From Pyrinomonadaceae bacterium (GTDB lineage Bacteria > Acidobacteriota > Blastocatellia > Pyrinomonadales > Pyrinomonadaceae): DNA of 64,000 nucleotides. The first letter of the stretch is position 1. Each line of letters opens with the position of its first letter. Of this stretch, positions 54,307-62,260 are shown piece by piece. The notes beneath the pieces were generated by a model that saw only the letters and a list, made by a program, of their open reading frames with translations, was not told where the DNA came from and did no database searches. The DNA is taken from the NCBI GenBank assembly GCA_019694395.1, contig JAIBCC010000002.1:62330-126329 (forward strand), written 5' to 3'. Made by a program: the position numbers and the translations under genes.

Positions 54307-55092
54307 ATGCAAATCACCTTTCTTCAATTACTTTTACTTGGCATTCTAGCCGGCTCAGCCAATGTTTTAGGGGGCTTATTTCTATCTTTAAGCGGAATTG
54401 CGACAAAATATAAATCATTTCTCAAATATCTTTTGGCGCTTGGTGCCGGATTTATGCTGGCGGTAATCTTTGTCGAATTACTGCCAAAAACTTTTATTTT
54501 ATGGAAAGGAGAATCCGAAGAGGCACTTTTGATTCCAATGATTTTGTTCTTGGGAGGATATTTACTTACCCAATTTTTTGAACATACAATTGCACCCCAT
54601 ATTCATTTAGGAGAGGAAGTTCATCATTGCGAAGAACATATAGTTTCGACCAAAGCGGCTTACACGGCAATTGGCGGCTTGCTGATCCATACCTTTTTTG
54701 ACGGAGTTTCGATTTCCGCTGCTTCGCAAGTCGAGTTTAAGGCTGGGTTATTGGTTTTTATTGCAATTTTTCTTCACAAGTTTCCTGAGGGGTTTACCAT
54801 TGCCTCTTTAATTTTGGCAACCGGAAAAGGTTTAAAACAAGTTTTGGTAGCAACTACGTTAGTAGGTTTTACAACTTTTATTGGTGTTTTGGTGGGAGAA
54901 AGCCTTGTATTTTCAGTCAAATACGCTTTACCTTTAGCCAGCGGGGTAACTCTTTATGTTGCCGCTTCAGATTTAATTCCTGAAGTTAATCACCATGGAG
55001 GAAAAAAACCAATTATTTCCCTTTCGGTTTTTGCCGGAGTTGCTTTATTCTTTTCATTACATTATCTTTTGCATACTGCCCTCGAAAATTAG
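54307..55092 (+). CDS. ZIP-family metal transporter
   Basis: A 261-residue membrane protein with about eight hydrophobic segments. Helix-4 and helix-5 metal sites are GGLLIHTFFDGVSISAAS and FLHKFPEGFTIASLIL, the HxxxDG and HxxPEG motifs of the ZIP family. A His-rich loop (EHTIAPHIHLGEEVHHCEEH) lies between helices 3 and 4. It imports or equilibrates Zn2+ or another divalent metal. The ATG at 54307 gives the natural MQITFLQLL start. Confidence 0.9.
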   Translation: MQITFLQLLLLGILAGSANVLGGLFLSLSGIATKYKSFLKYLLALGAGFMLAVIFVELLPKTFILWKGESEEALLIPMILFLGGYLLTQFFEHTIAPHIHLGEEVHHCEEHIVSTKAAYTAIGGLLIHTFFDGVSISAASQVEFKAGLLVFIAIFLHKFPEGFTIASLILATGKGLKQVLVATTLVGFTTFIGVLVGESLVFSVKYALPLASGVTLYVAASDLIPEVNHHGGKKPIISLSVFAGVALFFSLHYLLHTALEN

Positions 55093-55141
55093 AACCTTTG
55101 TTGAAAATAATTCGTATTGGTCTGTCGGTTTGAATAAAATT

Positions 55142-56020
55142 ATGAAACTTCGTCAAACTTTTGCAACTGTTAGTCTCGTCTTAATGGCGTGTTTTGTTGC
55201 ATTTGCCCAATCTGAACAATTTTCTGTAAATCAATCTCCACTTCCTGAACCAACCGGAATGGTCAATGATTACGCCAATATCATTGACGACACCGTTCAG
55301 GCACAAATTGAACAAAAACTGAGGGATTTTAAGACAAAAACAAATCCTCAGGTAGAAATTGCCGTTGTTACGGTCAAAACCACCGGAGAACGTCCTATTT
55401 TTGATTATTCATTGGCGGTTGCGAGGGGATGGAAAATCGGTTCTAAAGAAGATGATAACCCAAGTGCATTATTATTGATCGCAGTTGACGACAGAAAATA
55501 TTTTACTCAAATCAGTAAAGATTTAGAGGATGAATTACCCGACGGTATTGTTGGGAATCTGCAACGTCAATATTTGGTTCCGGCGTTTAAACAGGGAAAT
55601 TACACAAAAGGAATTAATGACACAGTAGATGCTTATATCAAAACGATAAGTGAACGAAAGTCAGATCCAACCGGAACACCGAAACCTTCGACAACAAGTG
55701 AAAGAGGCGGTGGCGGCTTAATAATTTGCTGTATTGTAATAATTATTTTTGTTGTTATTTTAATAATTGTGCTTTCCTCAATTGGCAAAGGCGGAGGTAG
55801 CGGCGGCGGCGGTTCACGTGGTGACCGTGACCGTTGGCGAAGCGGCGGATTCGGCGGAAACACCAGTAACAGCGGCTATTCCTCCCCAATCGTTATTTGG
55901 GGCGGCGGTGGCGGCGGCAGCTCATCTTCCTGGGGTGGTTCTTCCGGTGGAGGCGATAGTTGGGGCGGTTTTGGCGGCGGCGGCGATTTTGGCGGCGGCG
56001 GGGCAGGCGGCGACTGGTAG
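55142..56020 (+). CDS. TPM-domain membrane protein (YgcG-like)
   Basis: A 292-residue protein with a signal peptide (LVLMACFVAFAQS). The TPM domain covers residues about 35-170: GMVNDYANIIDDTVQAQIEQ, VEIAVVTVKTTGERPIFDYS, ARGWKIGSKEDDNPSALLLI, LPDGIVGNLQRQYLVPAFKQ. One transmembrane segment follows, then a long Gly/Ser-rich tail ending GGGAGGDW. Relatives are commonly encoded next to LemA, as here two genes downstream, and TPM domains are proposed to act in membrane protein or photosystem repair. The ATG at 55142 is preferred over 54995, which lies inside the ZIP gene. Confidence 0.9.
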   Translation: MKLRQTFATVSLVLMACFVAFAQSEQFSVNQSPLPEPTGMVNDYANIIDDTVQAQIEQKLRDFKTKTNPQVEIAVVTVKTTGERPIFDYSLAVARGWKIGSKEDDNPSALLLIAVDDRKYFTQISKDLEDELPDGIVGNLQRQYLVPAFKQGNYTKGINDTVDAYIKTISERKSDPTGTPKPSTTSERGGGGLIICCIVIIIFVVILIIVLSSIGKGGGSGGGGSRGDRDRWRSGGFGGNTSNSGYSSPIVIWGGGGGGSSSSWGGSSGGGDSWGGFGGGGDFGGGGAGGDW

Positions 56021-56041
56021 TTTAGTTAAAAATTTTAAGTA

Positions 56042-56761
56042 ATGAGAAACCAATTTGAAGCATTTATTGACGATTTAAAGGCTACGCACGGAGCAAATTT
56101 GGCTTCCGTCATCCTTTACGGTTCGGCTGCGGCAGGTGATTTTGTAGCACAGGCTTCTGACTACAATTTATTGGTTGCTTTACACCAAATTCGTCCGAAA
56201 GATTTGCGCGATGCTCACGCTTGTATGCGCGAGTGGAGGCGTTTGGGACATCCTGTTCCGGTTTATTTTACAGTGGCTGAACTCAAAGATGCAGGTGACG
56301 TTTTCCCGATTGAATTTCACCATATGATTGGTGCGAGAAAAGTTCTATACGGAGAAGATGTTTTGGTCGGGGTCACTATTTCTGACAGCTTTCTTCGTCA
56401 CCAGACAGAATATGAATTACGCAGTAAGTTATTGCAATTGCGCCGTTTATATATTCCGGCATCTGTTTCAGTTGAAAAACTTTGCCTTCTAATGAGTGAA
56501 AGTTTGACCAGTTTTTCAGCCCTTTTTAGAGCCGTTCTGATTTTATATGGCGTGAATCCCCCTGTCACTAAACAAGCAGTTGTTTCTGAGATCGTCAAAC
56601 TATTAAAAATAGATGATGATCCGTTTGAAAAAATTTTTATGATTCGCGAAACTTTTGCATCTAATTCGCTTAATGAAATTTCAGCTAATCAATTATTTTC
56701 CAATTATATGGAACAAATTGAACGGGTGATAGATGCGGTTGATAAGTTAAAAAAATCATAA
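56042..56761 (+). CDS. Nucleotidyltransferase-fold protein, probably inactive
   Basis: A 239-residue protein. The segment VILYGSAAAGDFVAQASDYN matches the GSxAxGxxxxxSDxD motif of pol-beta-type nucleotidyltransferases, but the second aspartate is Asn (SDYN). The C-terminal half is helical (SKLLQLRRLYIPASVSVEKL). Loss of a metal ligand suggests a binding or regulatory role. It lies between the TPM and LemA genes in the same direction, 21 bases after the TPM stop. Confidence 0.78.
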   Translation: MRNQFEAFIDDLKATHGANLASVILYGSAAAGDFVAQASDYNLLVALHQIRPKDLRDAHACMREWRRLGHPVPVYFTVAELKDAGDVFPIEFHHMIGARKVLYGEDVLVGVTISDSFLRHQTEYELRSKLLQLRRLYIPASVSVEKLCLLMSESLTSFSALFRAVLILYGVNPPVTKQAVVSEIVKLLKIDDDPFEKIFMIRETFASNSLNEISANQLFSNYMEQIERVIDAVDKLKKS

Positions 56762-56764
56762 ATA

Positions 56765-56845
56765 GTTAACGTTTAATGGTTAAAAGTTAATGCTTCAAAA
56801 AAATAAAGATTAACAATTAACCATTAACAAACAATTAACATTTAG
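56765..56845. repeat. Inverted-repeat spacer of GTTAA blocks
   Basis: GTTAACGTTTAATGGTTAAA and AAGTTAATG on the left face ATTAACAATTAACCATTAAC and AATTAAC on the right, forming a low-complexity palindrome that fills the gap before lemA. Confidence 0.5.
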
Positions 56846-56856
56846 GAGATAGAAAA

Positions 56857-57483
56857 ATGAGAAAATTACTTTTATTGGCATTTGTGTTGTTCGCGGCTTT
56901 TGGTTTAAGCGGCTGCAATTACAACTCATTAACTGCTAAGCAGCAAAATGTAAAAGCAAAATGGGCTAACGTAGAAAGCCAATTACAGCGTCGGGCAGAT
57001 TTGATTCCGAATCTGGTTGAAACAGCAAAAATGGCAGGAATTCAGGAACAGGAAGTTTTTGGGCAGATTGCCGATGCACGTTCAAAATTGTTGGGTGGGG
57101 GCAATTCAATTCCTCCTGCACAAACCCCCGAAGATCGCCAAAAAATCATCGAAGCAAATAATTCCTTTGGGGGAACGATCGGCAGACTGTTGAGTTTAAC
57201 CGAAAGTTATCCTCAATTAAGGTCAAATGAAAATTTCTTAAAGTTACAGGATGAGCTTTCGGGCACAGAAAACCGCTTGAATGTTTCACGGCAGGATTAC
57301 AATGATTCAGTTAGAGACTACAACACTGAGCGTTCGCAATTTCCGGGTGTAATTACAGCAAGTTTATTTGGTTTTAAAGAAGAACCATGGTTTCAGGCTG
57401 ATGAAAAAGCTAAAGAGGCTCCGAAAATTAATTCAGACTCCTTGAGAAAGAATACGGCAACTCCGGCTCCGGCTAATAAATAA
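56857..57483 (+). CDS. lemA: LemA family lipoprotein
   Basis: A 208-residue protein with a lipoprotein signal (FVLFAAFGLSGCNYNSL). The LemA core follows: VKAKWANVESQLQRRADLIP, NLVETAKMAGIQEQEVFGQI, LSLTESYPQLRSNENFLKLQ, RLNVSRQDYNDSVRDYNTER, and QFPGVITASLFGFKEEPWFQ. LemA proteins are membrane-bound helical-bundle proteins, often linked to TPM proteins as here; their molecular role is not settled. It has an AGGAG site upstream. Confidence 0.95.
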   Translation: MRKLLLLAFVLFAAFGLSGCNYNSLTAKQQNVKAKWANVESQLQRRADLIPNLVETAKMAGIQEQEVFGQIADARSKLLGGGNSIPPAQTPEDRQKIIEANNSFGGTIGRLLSLTESYPQLRSNENFLKLQDELSGTENRLNVSRQDYNDSVRDYNTERSQFPGVITASLFGFKEEPWFQADEKAKEAPKINSDSLRKNTATPAPANK

Positions 57484-57484
57484 G

Positions 57485-57814
57485 TTAAAAGCCCCGGCTG
57501 TTGCACATCGAACAATTATCACAGGGCTTGTTTGTTTCAAACAGACAAGCCTTTTGCATTTGCCCGTTAGAAAAGAGTTCTTCGACAATTTCCTCAATGA
57601 TGCGGAGTTTTTCCTGACTCGGATGGATTGATGGTAATTTAGGGTTAGTATTTTGAGGAATCGGCGTAGCAAGCTGGGTTTCGATTTTGTCCAATCTGGA
57701 ATTAATTTTTGCCAAACTTTCACGTAAAAAAGCTGAGTCATCACTTCCCTTTTCTTCCTCTTGAAAAAGTAAAGCGATTTTTTCTAATAACTTTTGTGAA
57801 TCCTGATTTTTCAT
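57485..57814 (-). CDS. Small protein with amphipathic N-terminus and Cys-rich tail (microcompartment locus)
   Basis: A 109-residue protein at the 3' end of the microcompartment locus. The first 25 residues (SQKLLEKIALLFQEEEK) could form an amphipathic helix of the kind used as encapsulation peptide. Then comes a coiled-coil-like stretch (FLRESLAKINSRLDKIETQL), a Pro/Asn-rich linker, a second helix (LRIIEEIVEELFSNGQMQ) and the tail CLFETNKPCDNCSMCNSRGF with four cysteines that could hold a metal or iron-sulfur site. No family is recognised. Its role in the compartment is inferred only from position and layout. Confidence 0.65.
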   Translation of the reverse strand: MKNQDSQKLLEKIALLFQEEEKGSDDSAFLRESLAKINSRLDKIETQLATPIPQNTNPKLPSIHPSQEKLRIIEEIVEELFSNGQMQKACLFETNKPCDNCSMCNSRGF

Positions 57815-57846
57815 TCTTAAAATTTCATTTTTTTTGGTCGGTTGTT

Positions 57847-58131
57847 TTAATTTTCTTTTGGCAACAAGTCTATATAATCAACTACGCCAACAATTGCCGA
57901 ATCAATCGCCGCACCCTGTTTTCCGGTTGAGGCAGTCGAAGCAGACCAACCTTCCTGAACAATTACTACAATATCACCTTCGCCGGAATCTACCGAATCA
58001 AGGGCAAGGCAAGTGTAATCCATATCTTCGCCTTCGGGTGTAATTTGGCGGCACAACATTATTCGCGAGCCTTCATATCGCTGATTTTTATGGCTGGCAA
58101 CTACATTTCCGATAACTCTGGCAATTAGCAT
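57847..58131 (-). CDS. EutN/CcmL microcompartment vertex protein, copy 1
   Basis: A 94-residue protein starting MLIARVIGNVVASHKNQRYE, the standard opening of pentameric BMC-P proteins, and closing with DSAIVGVVDYIDLL. Pentamers cap the vertices of the polyhedral shell. The ATG at 58131 is used since the N-terminal extension in the longer frame (from 58176) is encoded by a GGAAGTTTGG-type simple repeat. It differs from the two other copies mainly in the loop before the terminal strand (TASTGKQGAA). Confidence 0.92.
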   Translation of the reverse strand: MLIARVIGNVVASHKNQRYEGSRIMLCRQITPEGEDMDYTCLALDSVDSGEGDIVVIVQEGWSASTASTGKQGAAIDSAIVGVVDYIDLLPKEN

Positions 58132-58132
58132 T

Positions 58133-58232
58133 GTTAGTTTGGAAAGTTTGGGAAATTTGGGAAGTTTGGGAAGCAAAAAGATTTTTCTTTCATCATTTCC
58201 TCAACTTTCTAAACTTCCTAAACTTTTCTATA
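58133..58232. repeat. Simple repeat with inverted counterpart between two EutN genes
   Basis: TTTGGAAAGTTTGGGAAATT and further GGGAAGTTTG units at 58138-58172 face CAACTTTCTAAACTTCCTAA at 58202-58221. The arms could pair as a hairpin with a loop of about 30 bases. The right arm runs into the 3' end of the second EutN gene. It may protect or attenuate the message between the two genes. Confidence 0.5.
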
Positions 58233-58496
58233 TACGTGTTTTTCAGAATCAATAATTCCGACAATAGTGCAATCCGTTGGTGTTTCGTCCCGTTTAAAGG
58301 GAAAACTAGCTTCTTTGCCGCGACACCAAAAAACTAATTCTCCAACTCCGGCACCAACCGCATCAAGAGCAATTTGTGGTTTCCCTTTCGGTTGTAAATC
58401 AGCATCCAAAGTCTGCACTAACAGAAACTTACGCCCCGTTAACGCTTCATTTTTTACCGTGGAAACCACATTTCCAATTACTCTTGCAATTTGCAT
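58218..58496 (-). CDS. EutN/CcmL microcompartment vertex protein, copy 2
   Basis: A 92-residue BMC-P protein: MQIARVIGNVVSTVKNEALT at the start, then FLLVQTLDADLQPKGKPQIA, LDAVGAGVGELVFWCRGKEA and TDCTIVGIIDSEKH. It shows the usual oligosaccharide-binding-type beta-barrel pattern. Its start codon is directly after the stop of the proline-rich protein gene upstream (58497), so the genes are tightly coupled. Confidence 0.94.
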   Translation of the reverse strand: MQIARVIGNVVSTVKNEALTGRKFLLVQTLDADLQPKGKPQIALDAVGAGVGELVFWCRGKEASFPFKRDETPTDCTIVGIIDSEKHVYRKV

Positions 58497-59723
58497 TTAT
58501 TTGATAGTGAAAATCCTTCTGACAACAAAACAATCATCTGCAATTAATCTCAATTCATAGTCACCTTTCGGCAAACCAGTAAGATTAAAACTGTAAATCC
58601 TGTCAGGATTGATTGTTGGAATCGTTTCGACAATTGTCGGATTTGATTCAAAACCTTTTTTATCCAACTTTTTAGCCACTTTTTTTGCCATATCTCCCAG
58701 TGGATAAATCACCAATTTTTGGTAATTGTGTGATGGAAGTTTATTGAAATCTATAAAAAAGTCATCTAATTCAGTTTCATAATACATTACCCAACCGGTC
58801 GAATAAAACGGGAATTCATCGGGGAAAAATTCCCGAATATAAGTCGGATAAAGTGGCTCCAAGTTATAACTTAAATTGTTTCCTAAGAACGCGCTGCAAC
58901 CATTTGGGTTCGTTTCAGTAAATGAATCAAAGGTGTAAAAAACGACGTCTTTGGCATCAAAATATCTACCTAATGATTGATTTGGTGGAGGTATTCTCGG
59001 ATATGGAATCGGGTAATTAATTCCACCATTTCGTCTGCGATATTCTTCTTCCTCTTGCCTTCTTCTTTCCTCAGCCCGACGTCTTTCTTCTTCCTGTCGA
59101 CGATACTCATCATCACCCCCACCAATTATAGGTGGTTTTGGTTTATCGTCATCTTTGTGATCCCGTTTTTTGTGATCATCATCCCGTGGATTCGGATTTT
59201 TGTTCCTGTCTTTGTCTCCGTCACGATCTCGTCCCCGGTTATCGCCTCCGCCGGAGTTTGGATTTTCTCTTCTTCTTTCCTCCGAATTATTTGGCTCTTT
59301 GCGCGGATTGAAAACAAATTCTTCATCCTTGGATCGCTTCTGCTCATTATTATTTGAGCCGGAATCCCTTGGAGTTGGACGTTCGGTTCGATTTTCATCA
59401 CGGCGTGGCGATTCATTTCTCGGTGACTCACTTCTCGGGGAATCGTTCCTGCGTGATTCGTTTCTCGGGGACTCGCTTCTTGGAGAATCATTTCTTGGCG
59501 TTTCTCTTTGTGGCGGCGGATCATTTCTTGGAGGAGGATCATTTCTTGGCGGCGGATCATTTCTCGGAGGTGGATCGTATCTGGGTGGAGGATCATTCCT
59601 GGGTGATTCAACTGGTATCGACTCGGTTTTTGGACTATTTTCTCTTTCCTTCTCTTGTGCAATTAAGGTTAAGACCGAAAAAACCAAACATAAGGCAAAT
59701 AAAAAACTCATTCTTCTGAACAT
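58497..59723 (-). CDS. Secreted proline/arginine-rich repeat protein inside the microcompartment locus
   Basis: A 408-residue protein with a signal peptide (MSFLFALCLVFSVLTLIAQ). Residues about 40-75 are repeats of RNDPPP; about 75-115 are repeats of SPRNES/SPRSES; then a long Asp/Arg/Lys-rich tract and a run of EERRR/EYRRQEE. Only the last 150 residues look folded (YFDAKDVVFYTFDSFTETNP; LPKGDYELRLIADDCFVVRR). A secreted protein is unexpected among shell genes. It lies between two EutN genes, 14 bases after one and abutting the other, in the same direction. No function known. Confidence 0.7.
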   Translation of the reverse strand: MFRRMSFLFALCLVFSVLTLIAQEKERENSPKTESIPVESPRNDPPPRYDPPPRNDPPPRNDPPPRNDPPPQRETPRNDSPRSESPRNESRRNDSPRSESPRNESPRRDENRTERPTPRDSGSNNNEQKRSKDEEFVFNPRKEPNNSEERRRENPNSGGGDNRGRDRDGDKDRNKNPNPRDDDHKKRDHKDDDKPKPPIIGGGDDEYRRQEEERRRAEERRRQEEEEYRRRNGGINYPIPYPRIPPPNQSLGRYFDAKDVVFYTFDSFTETNPNGCSAFLGNNLSYNLEPLYPTYIREFFPDEFPFYSTGWVMYYETELDDFFIDFNKLPSHNYQKLVIYPLGDMAKKVAKKLDKKGFESNPTIVETIPTINPDRIYSFNLTGLPKGDYELRLIADDCFVVRRIFTIK

Positions 59724-59737
59724 AAGGACCTCCCAAA

Positions 59738-60004
59738 CTAAATAAAATCAATAGTGTCAATAACCCCAATGATCGCCGAATCAACCGGACAATCCTTGTT
59801 TCCTTCTGCCAGTCTTGCAGAGGAACCGCCGACAACAATGACTTTTTCGTGAAAACCCGCACCAACCGTATCAACAGCGACCATGTAACCGCTCTGGTCC
59901 GTGCCATCAAGGTTGATGGGTTTGACAATCAAAAGTTTTTTGCCGTGTAAACGCTCATCTTTTTGCGTTGAAACAACGGTTCCTAAAATTCTGGCAATAA
60001 TCAT
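59738..60004 (-). CDS. EutN/CcmL microcompartment vertex protein, copy 3
   Basis: An 88-residue BMC-P protein: MIIARILGTVVSTQKDERLH, then GKKLLIVKPINLDGTDQSGY, VAVDTVGAGFHEKVIVVGGS and DSAIIGVIDTIDF. Three different pentamer proteins in one locus is also the pattern of the aldolase-containing compartments of Planctomycetes and Verrucomicrobia. It is the first of the three in transcription order, downstream of the hexamer gene. Confidence 0.95.
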   Translation of the reverse strand: MIIARILGTVVSTQKDERLHGKKLLIVKPINLDGTDQSGYMVAVDTVGAGFHEKVIVVGGSSARLAEGNKDCPVDSAIIGVIDTIDFI

Positions 60005-60197
60005 TAACTTTGACCTAAGAAGTCAGAAGAGGAGAGTTTATATTCTAGCTTCTCGTTTCTTTTCCAAACCTAAATTTCAGGAAAATTAAACGTAGGTTAG
60101 CACTCTTCATTTCTCTTCACAAGAGTTTTTTTAACTTTAATTACTTAAACGATTTAGTAAAACCTTTTACAAAAAAAACGTTTCTGAAAGGGATAAA

Positions 60198-60476
60198 TTA
60201 TTTGGGCACAACCGGTAATCTTTCATCAACGCTGGAGTGCGGACGCGGGATAACGTGAACGCTGACCAACTCGCCAACCCGACGGGCAGCAGCGGCTCCG
60301 GCATCGGTTGCTGCTTTAACTGCGGCAACATCTCCGCGCACAATTGCAGTGACAAAACCTGCCCCGATTTTTTCATAACCTACCAATTGAACATTTGCGG
60401 CTTTAACCATTGCGTCTGCCGCTTCAATCGTGGCTACAAGTCCTTTTGTTTCAACCATTCCTAATGCTTCTTGCAT
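60198..60476 (-). CDS. BMC-domain shell hexamer protein
   Basis: A 92-residue BMC-H protein (Pfam00936 type): [20 protein letters not shown], then [40 protein letters not shown], and a short tail [20 protein letters not shown]. Hexamers tile the facets of the shell; the loop KIGAGF lines the central pore. It is the only BMC-H gene in view, so either it alone forms the facets or other shell genes lie elsewhere. A good ribosome binding site (GGAGAAA) precedes it. Confidence 0.97.
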   Translation of the reverse strand: MQEALGMVETKGLVATIEAADAMVKAANVQLVGYEKIGAGFVTAIVRGDVAAVKAATDAGAAAARRVGELVSVHVIPRPHSSVDERLPVVPK

Positions 60477-60519
60477 TTAGTTTCTCCTCAGTTTTTCTAA
60501 AAAATAAATTTGTATTAGT

Positions 60520-61314
60520 TTAACTCAACTTTGCCACTTGCGACAAAAGTTCAATTAACTCTTCTCTACTAAATGAGATTTTTTTACCGTTTGAATTATT
60601 ATGTGAATTTCCGTCAAACTCACAAGTCAGATTTGTTTCTGCCAAATAACCGCAGGATTGGCAACGGGCGGATTCGGGTAAATAACCTGCTTTTTCCCGA
60701 ATTTTAATAAGTTTTTCAATTGAATCGGGAGGAAGATTATTTGCCGTGCCTAAAGCTCTGGAAAGTATCGCAATTTTGGCTGTATGTTCCAGAGTTTCTA
60801 ATCTGTCAAAGGCTTGCCAAAGATCGTTTCCATATGCCACCGCACCGTGATTTGCCATCAAAAGGGCGTTGTGATGCGTGACAAATGGCTTCATTGCATC
60901 CGTCAGTTCATCCGTCGAAGGTGTTCCGTAATTGGTTAAAGGAACACAACCAAGTCCTAAAATAACTTCGGATAAAATCGGTTGATCCAGCGGTAAACCT
61001 GTCACGGCAAATGCGCTTCCATGCGGTGGGTGAGCGTGACAAACTGCTCCCACATCAGGACGCATTTTGTAGATCAACAGGTGCATTGCCAACTCCGAGG
61101 AGGCTCTTTTGTCATTAAGAGGTTTGCCGTCCATATCAGTTATGGCTAAGCATTCTTCGCTCATTCTCCCCTTGCAAGTCATTGTCGGACTTGCCATTAC
61201 CCGATTTTCGTCAAGGCGAATGCTGACATTTCCATCGTTAGAAACCACATAACTACGGTCATACATCAGTTTCCCGATTTCGATAATTGTTTTTCTAGCT
61301 TGTGATTCGTTCAT
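60520..61314 (-). CDS. Class II aldolase with C-terminal extension (fuculose/rhamnulose-1-phosphate aldolase type)
   Basis: A 264-residue protein. The AraD/FucA core covers residues 1-205: SNDGNVSIRLDENRVMASPT, the zinc ligands in CHAHPPHGSAFA, the acidic SSELAMHLLIY, and ALLMANHGAVAYG with the third His. It would cleave a sugar-1-phosphate to dihydroxyacetone phosphate and lactaldehyde. The last 45 residues are extra: ARCQSCGYLAETNLTCEF, a Gly/Asn/Ser linker and a terminal amphipathic helix SFSREELIELLSQVAKLS, which resembles an encapsulation peptide. First gene of the compartment group. Confidence 0.93.
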   Translation of the reverse strand: MNESQARKTIIEIGKLMYDRSYVVSNDGNVSIRLDENRVMASPTMTCKGRMSEECLAITDMDGKPLNDKRASSELAMHLLIYKMRPDVGAVCHAHPPHGSAFAVTGLPLDQPILSEVILGLGCVPLTNYGTPSTDELTDAMKPFVTHHNALLMANHGAVAYGNDLWQAFDRLETLEHTAKIAILSRALGTANNLPPDSIEKLIKIREKAGYLPESARCQSCGYLAETNLTCEFDGNSHNNSNGKKISFSREELIELLSQVAKLS

Positions 61315-61716
61315 TTAATACTTTGTGCAATTTTCTAGATAAATCAGTTTTTGATTCGGATTCGTTTCTTCAAATTTGAAATTACCTTTTTTAACACTAT
61401 TTTCTAATTCTCCAATAATCCGGTTTATTTTGTTAAACTTTCCCTTAATTATTTCTAATTCCTTTGGATTTTCTTTAGCCATTTGCATTTGAACATCTAA
61501 TTCAATTCGCTCTTGATAAAGTTTGGTAATTATTTCTTGATTCGACTTTGCTTCACATTTAACTTTATTACTTTCAGATAGCTCAATTTTTTGATGTGTT
61601 TGTAAAATTTTTGATTGTGATTCTGATTTATTGAATTGAAAATAAAATGTGGAAATTCCAATGAAAAAAGCGATTAGAAACGCAATAAAACCTTTTCCGT
61701 ATTTTAATAATCTCAT
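61315..61716 (-). CDS. Membrane-anchored coiled-coil protein
   Basis: A 133-residue protein with one N-terminal transmembrane segment (GFIAFLIAFFIGISTFYF) and a helical, coiled-coil-like remainder (QEIITKLYQERIELDVQMQM; IIKGKFNKINRIIGELENSV). Its stop codon directly abuts the start codon of the aldolase gene, so both are read from one message. No family recognised; its topology would place the coil outside the cytoplasm. Confidence 0.6.
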   Translation of the reverse strand: MRLLKYGKGFIAFLIAFFIGISTFYFQFNKSESQSKILQTHQKIELSESNKVKCEAKSNQEIITKLYQERIELDVQMQMAKENPKELEIIKGKFNKINRIIGELENSVKKGNFKFEETNPNQKLIYLENCTKY

Positions 61717-61725
61717 TTCATTCTC

Positions 61726-62241
61726 CTAGTAAAGGGTAAAAGTATATTCAATAGTGGTTCTAATTGAAATTTTCTTAAAATCTTTTATTTCCGGTTCAAA
61801 TTTAATTTTCTTTGCAGCTTCTATTGTTCGTTTTGTTAATCCAAATGGCAATCCTTTGATAACTCTAAATTTTCCAATTTTGCCATTTGAATAAAATGTC
61901 GCTCCTAAAGTTACCTTTCCCTCTACACAATTTAATATTGATTTTTCTGTCCGAATTGGTCTTGATTTACTCAAAATTATCAAAGGTTTTGTGCCTTTTG
62001 GGTAAATTATTGGTTTTTCAGTTTCGTTTTGAATTGGAACAAATCTATTTTCTGCCACATCGGAAGAAACATCATTGGACACTCCTGTTCCAGAATTTCT
62101 GTTGTTCCGCGTAAATGGATTATCTGATTGTATTTCTTTACAACTATTTCTTTGCCCATAAATTTTAACTTGAAGATTTCCAATTACGACTACAACAATA
62201 AATGTTTGGAGAATTACCCCAAGAACTTTTACTTTCCGCAT
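61726..62241 (-). CDS. TonB C-terminal domain-like secreted protein
   Basis: A 171-residue protein with a signal-anchor (VILQTFIVVVVIGNLQV), an Asn/Ser-rich linker and a C-terminal domain of TonB type: GKVTLGATFYSNGKIGKFRV, IKGLPFGLTKRTIEAAKKIK, FEPEIKDFKKISIRTTIEYT. The last pattern is the family signature. It lacks ExbB/ExbD neighbours, so it may be a periplasmic TonB-like domain protein rather than the energy transducer. Nine bases separate it from the coiled-coil gene. Confidence 0.8.
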   Translation of the reverse strand: MRKVKVLGVILQTFIVVVVIGNLQVKIYGQRNSCKEIQSDNPFTRNNRNSGTGVSNDVSSDVAENRFVPIQNETEKPIIYPKGTKPLIILSKSRPIRTEKSILNCVEGKVTLGATFYSNGKIGKFRVIKGLPFGLTKRTIEAAKKIKFEPEIKDFKKISIRTTIEYTFTLY

Positions 62242-62260
62242 AAAATCTTCAAATCCAAAA

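Noticed and set aside
57847-58176. Longer start for EutN copy 1 giving an N-terminal PKLPKFPKLSKL segment
   Set aside because: That segment comes from a simple GGAAGTTTGG-type repeat; BMC-P proteins start at the MLIARVIG position.
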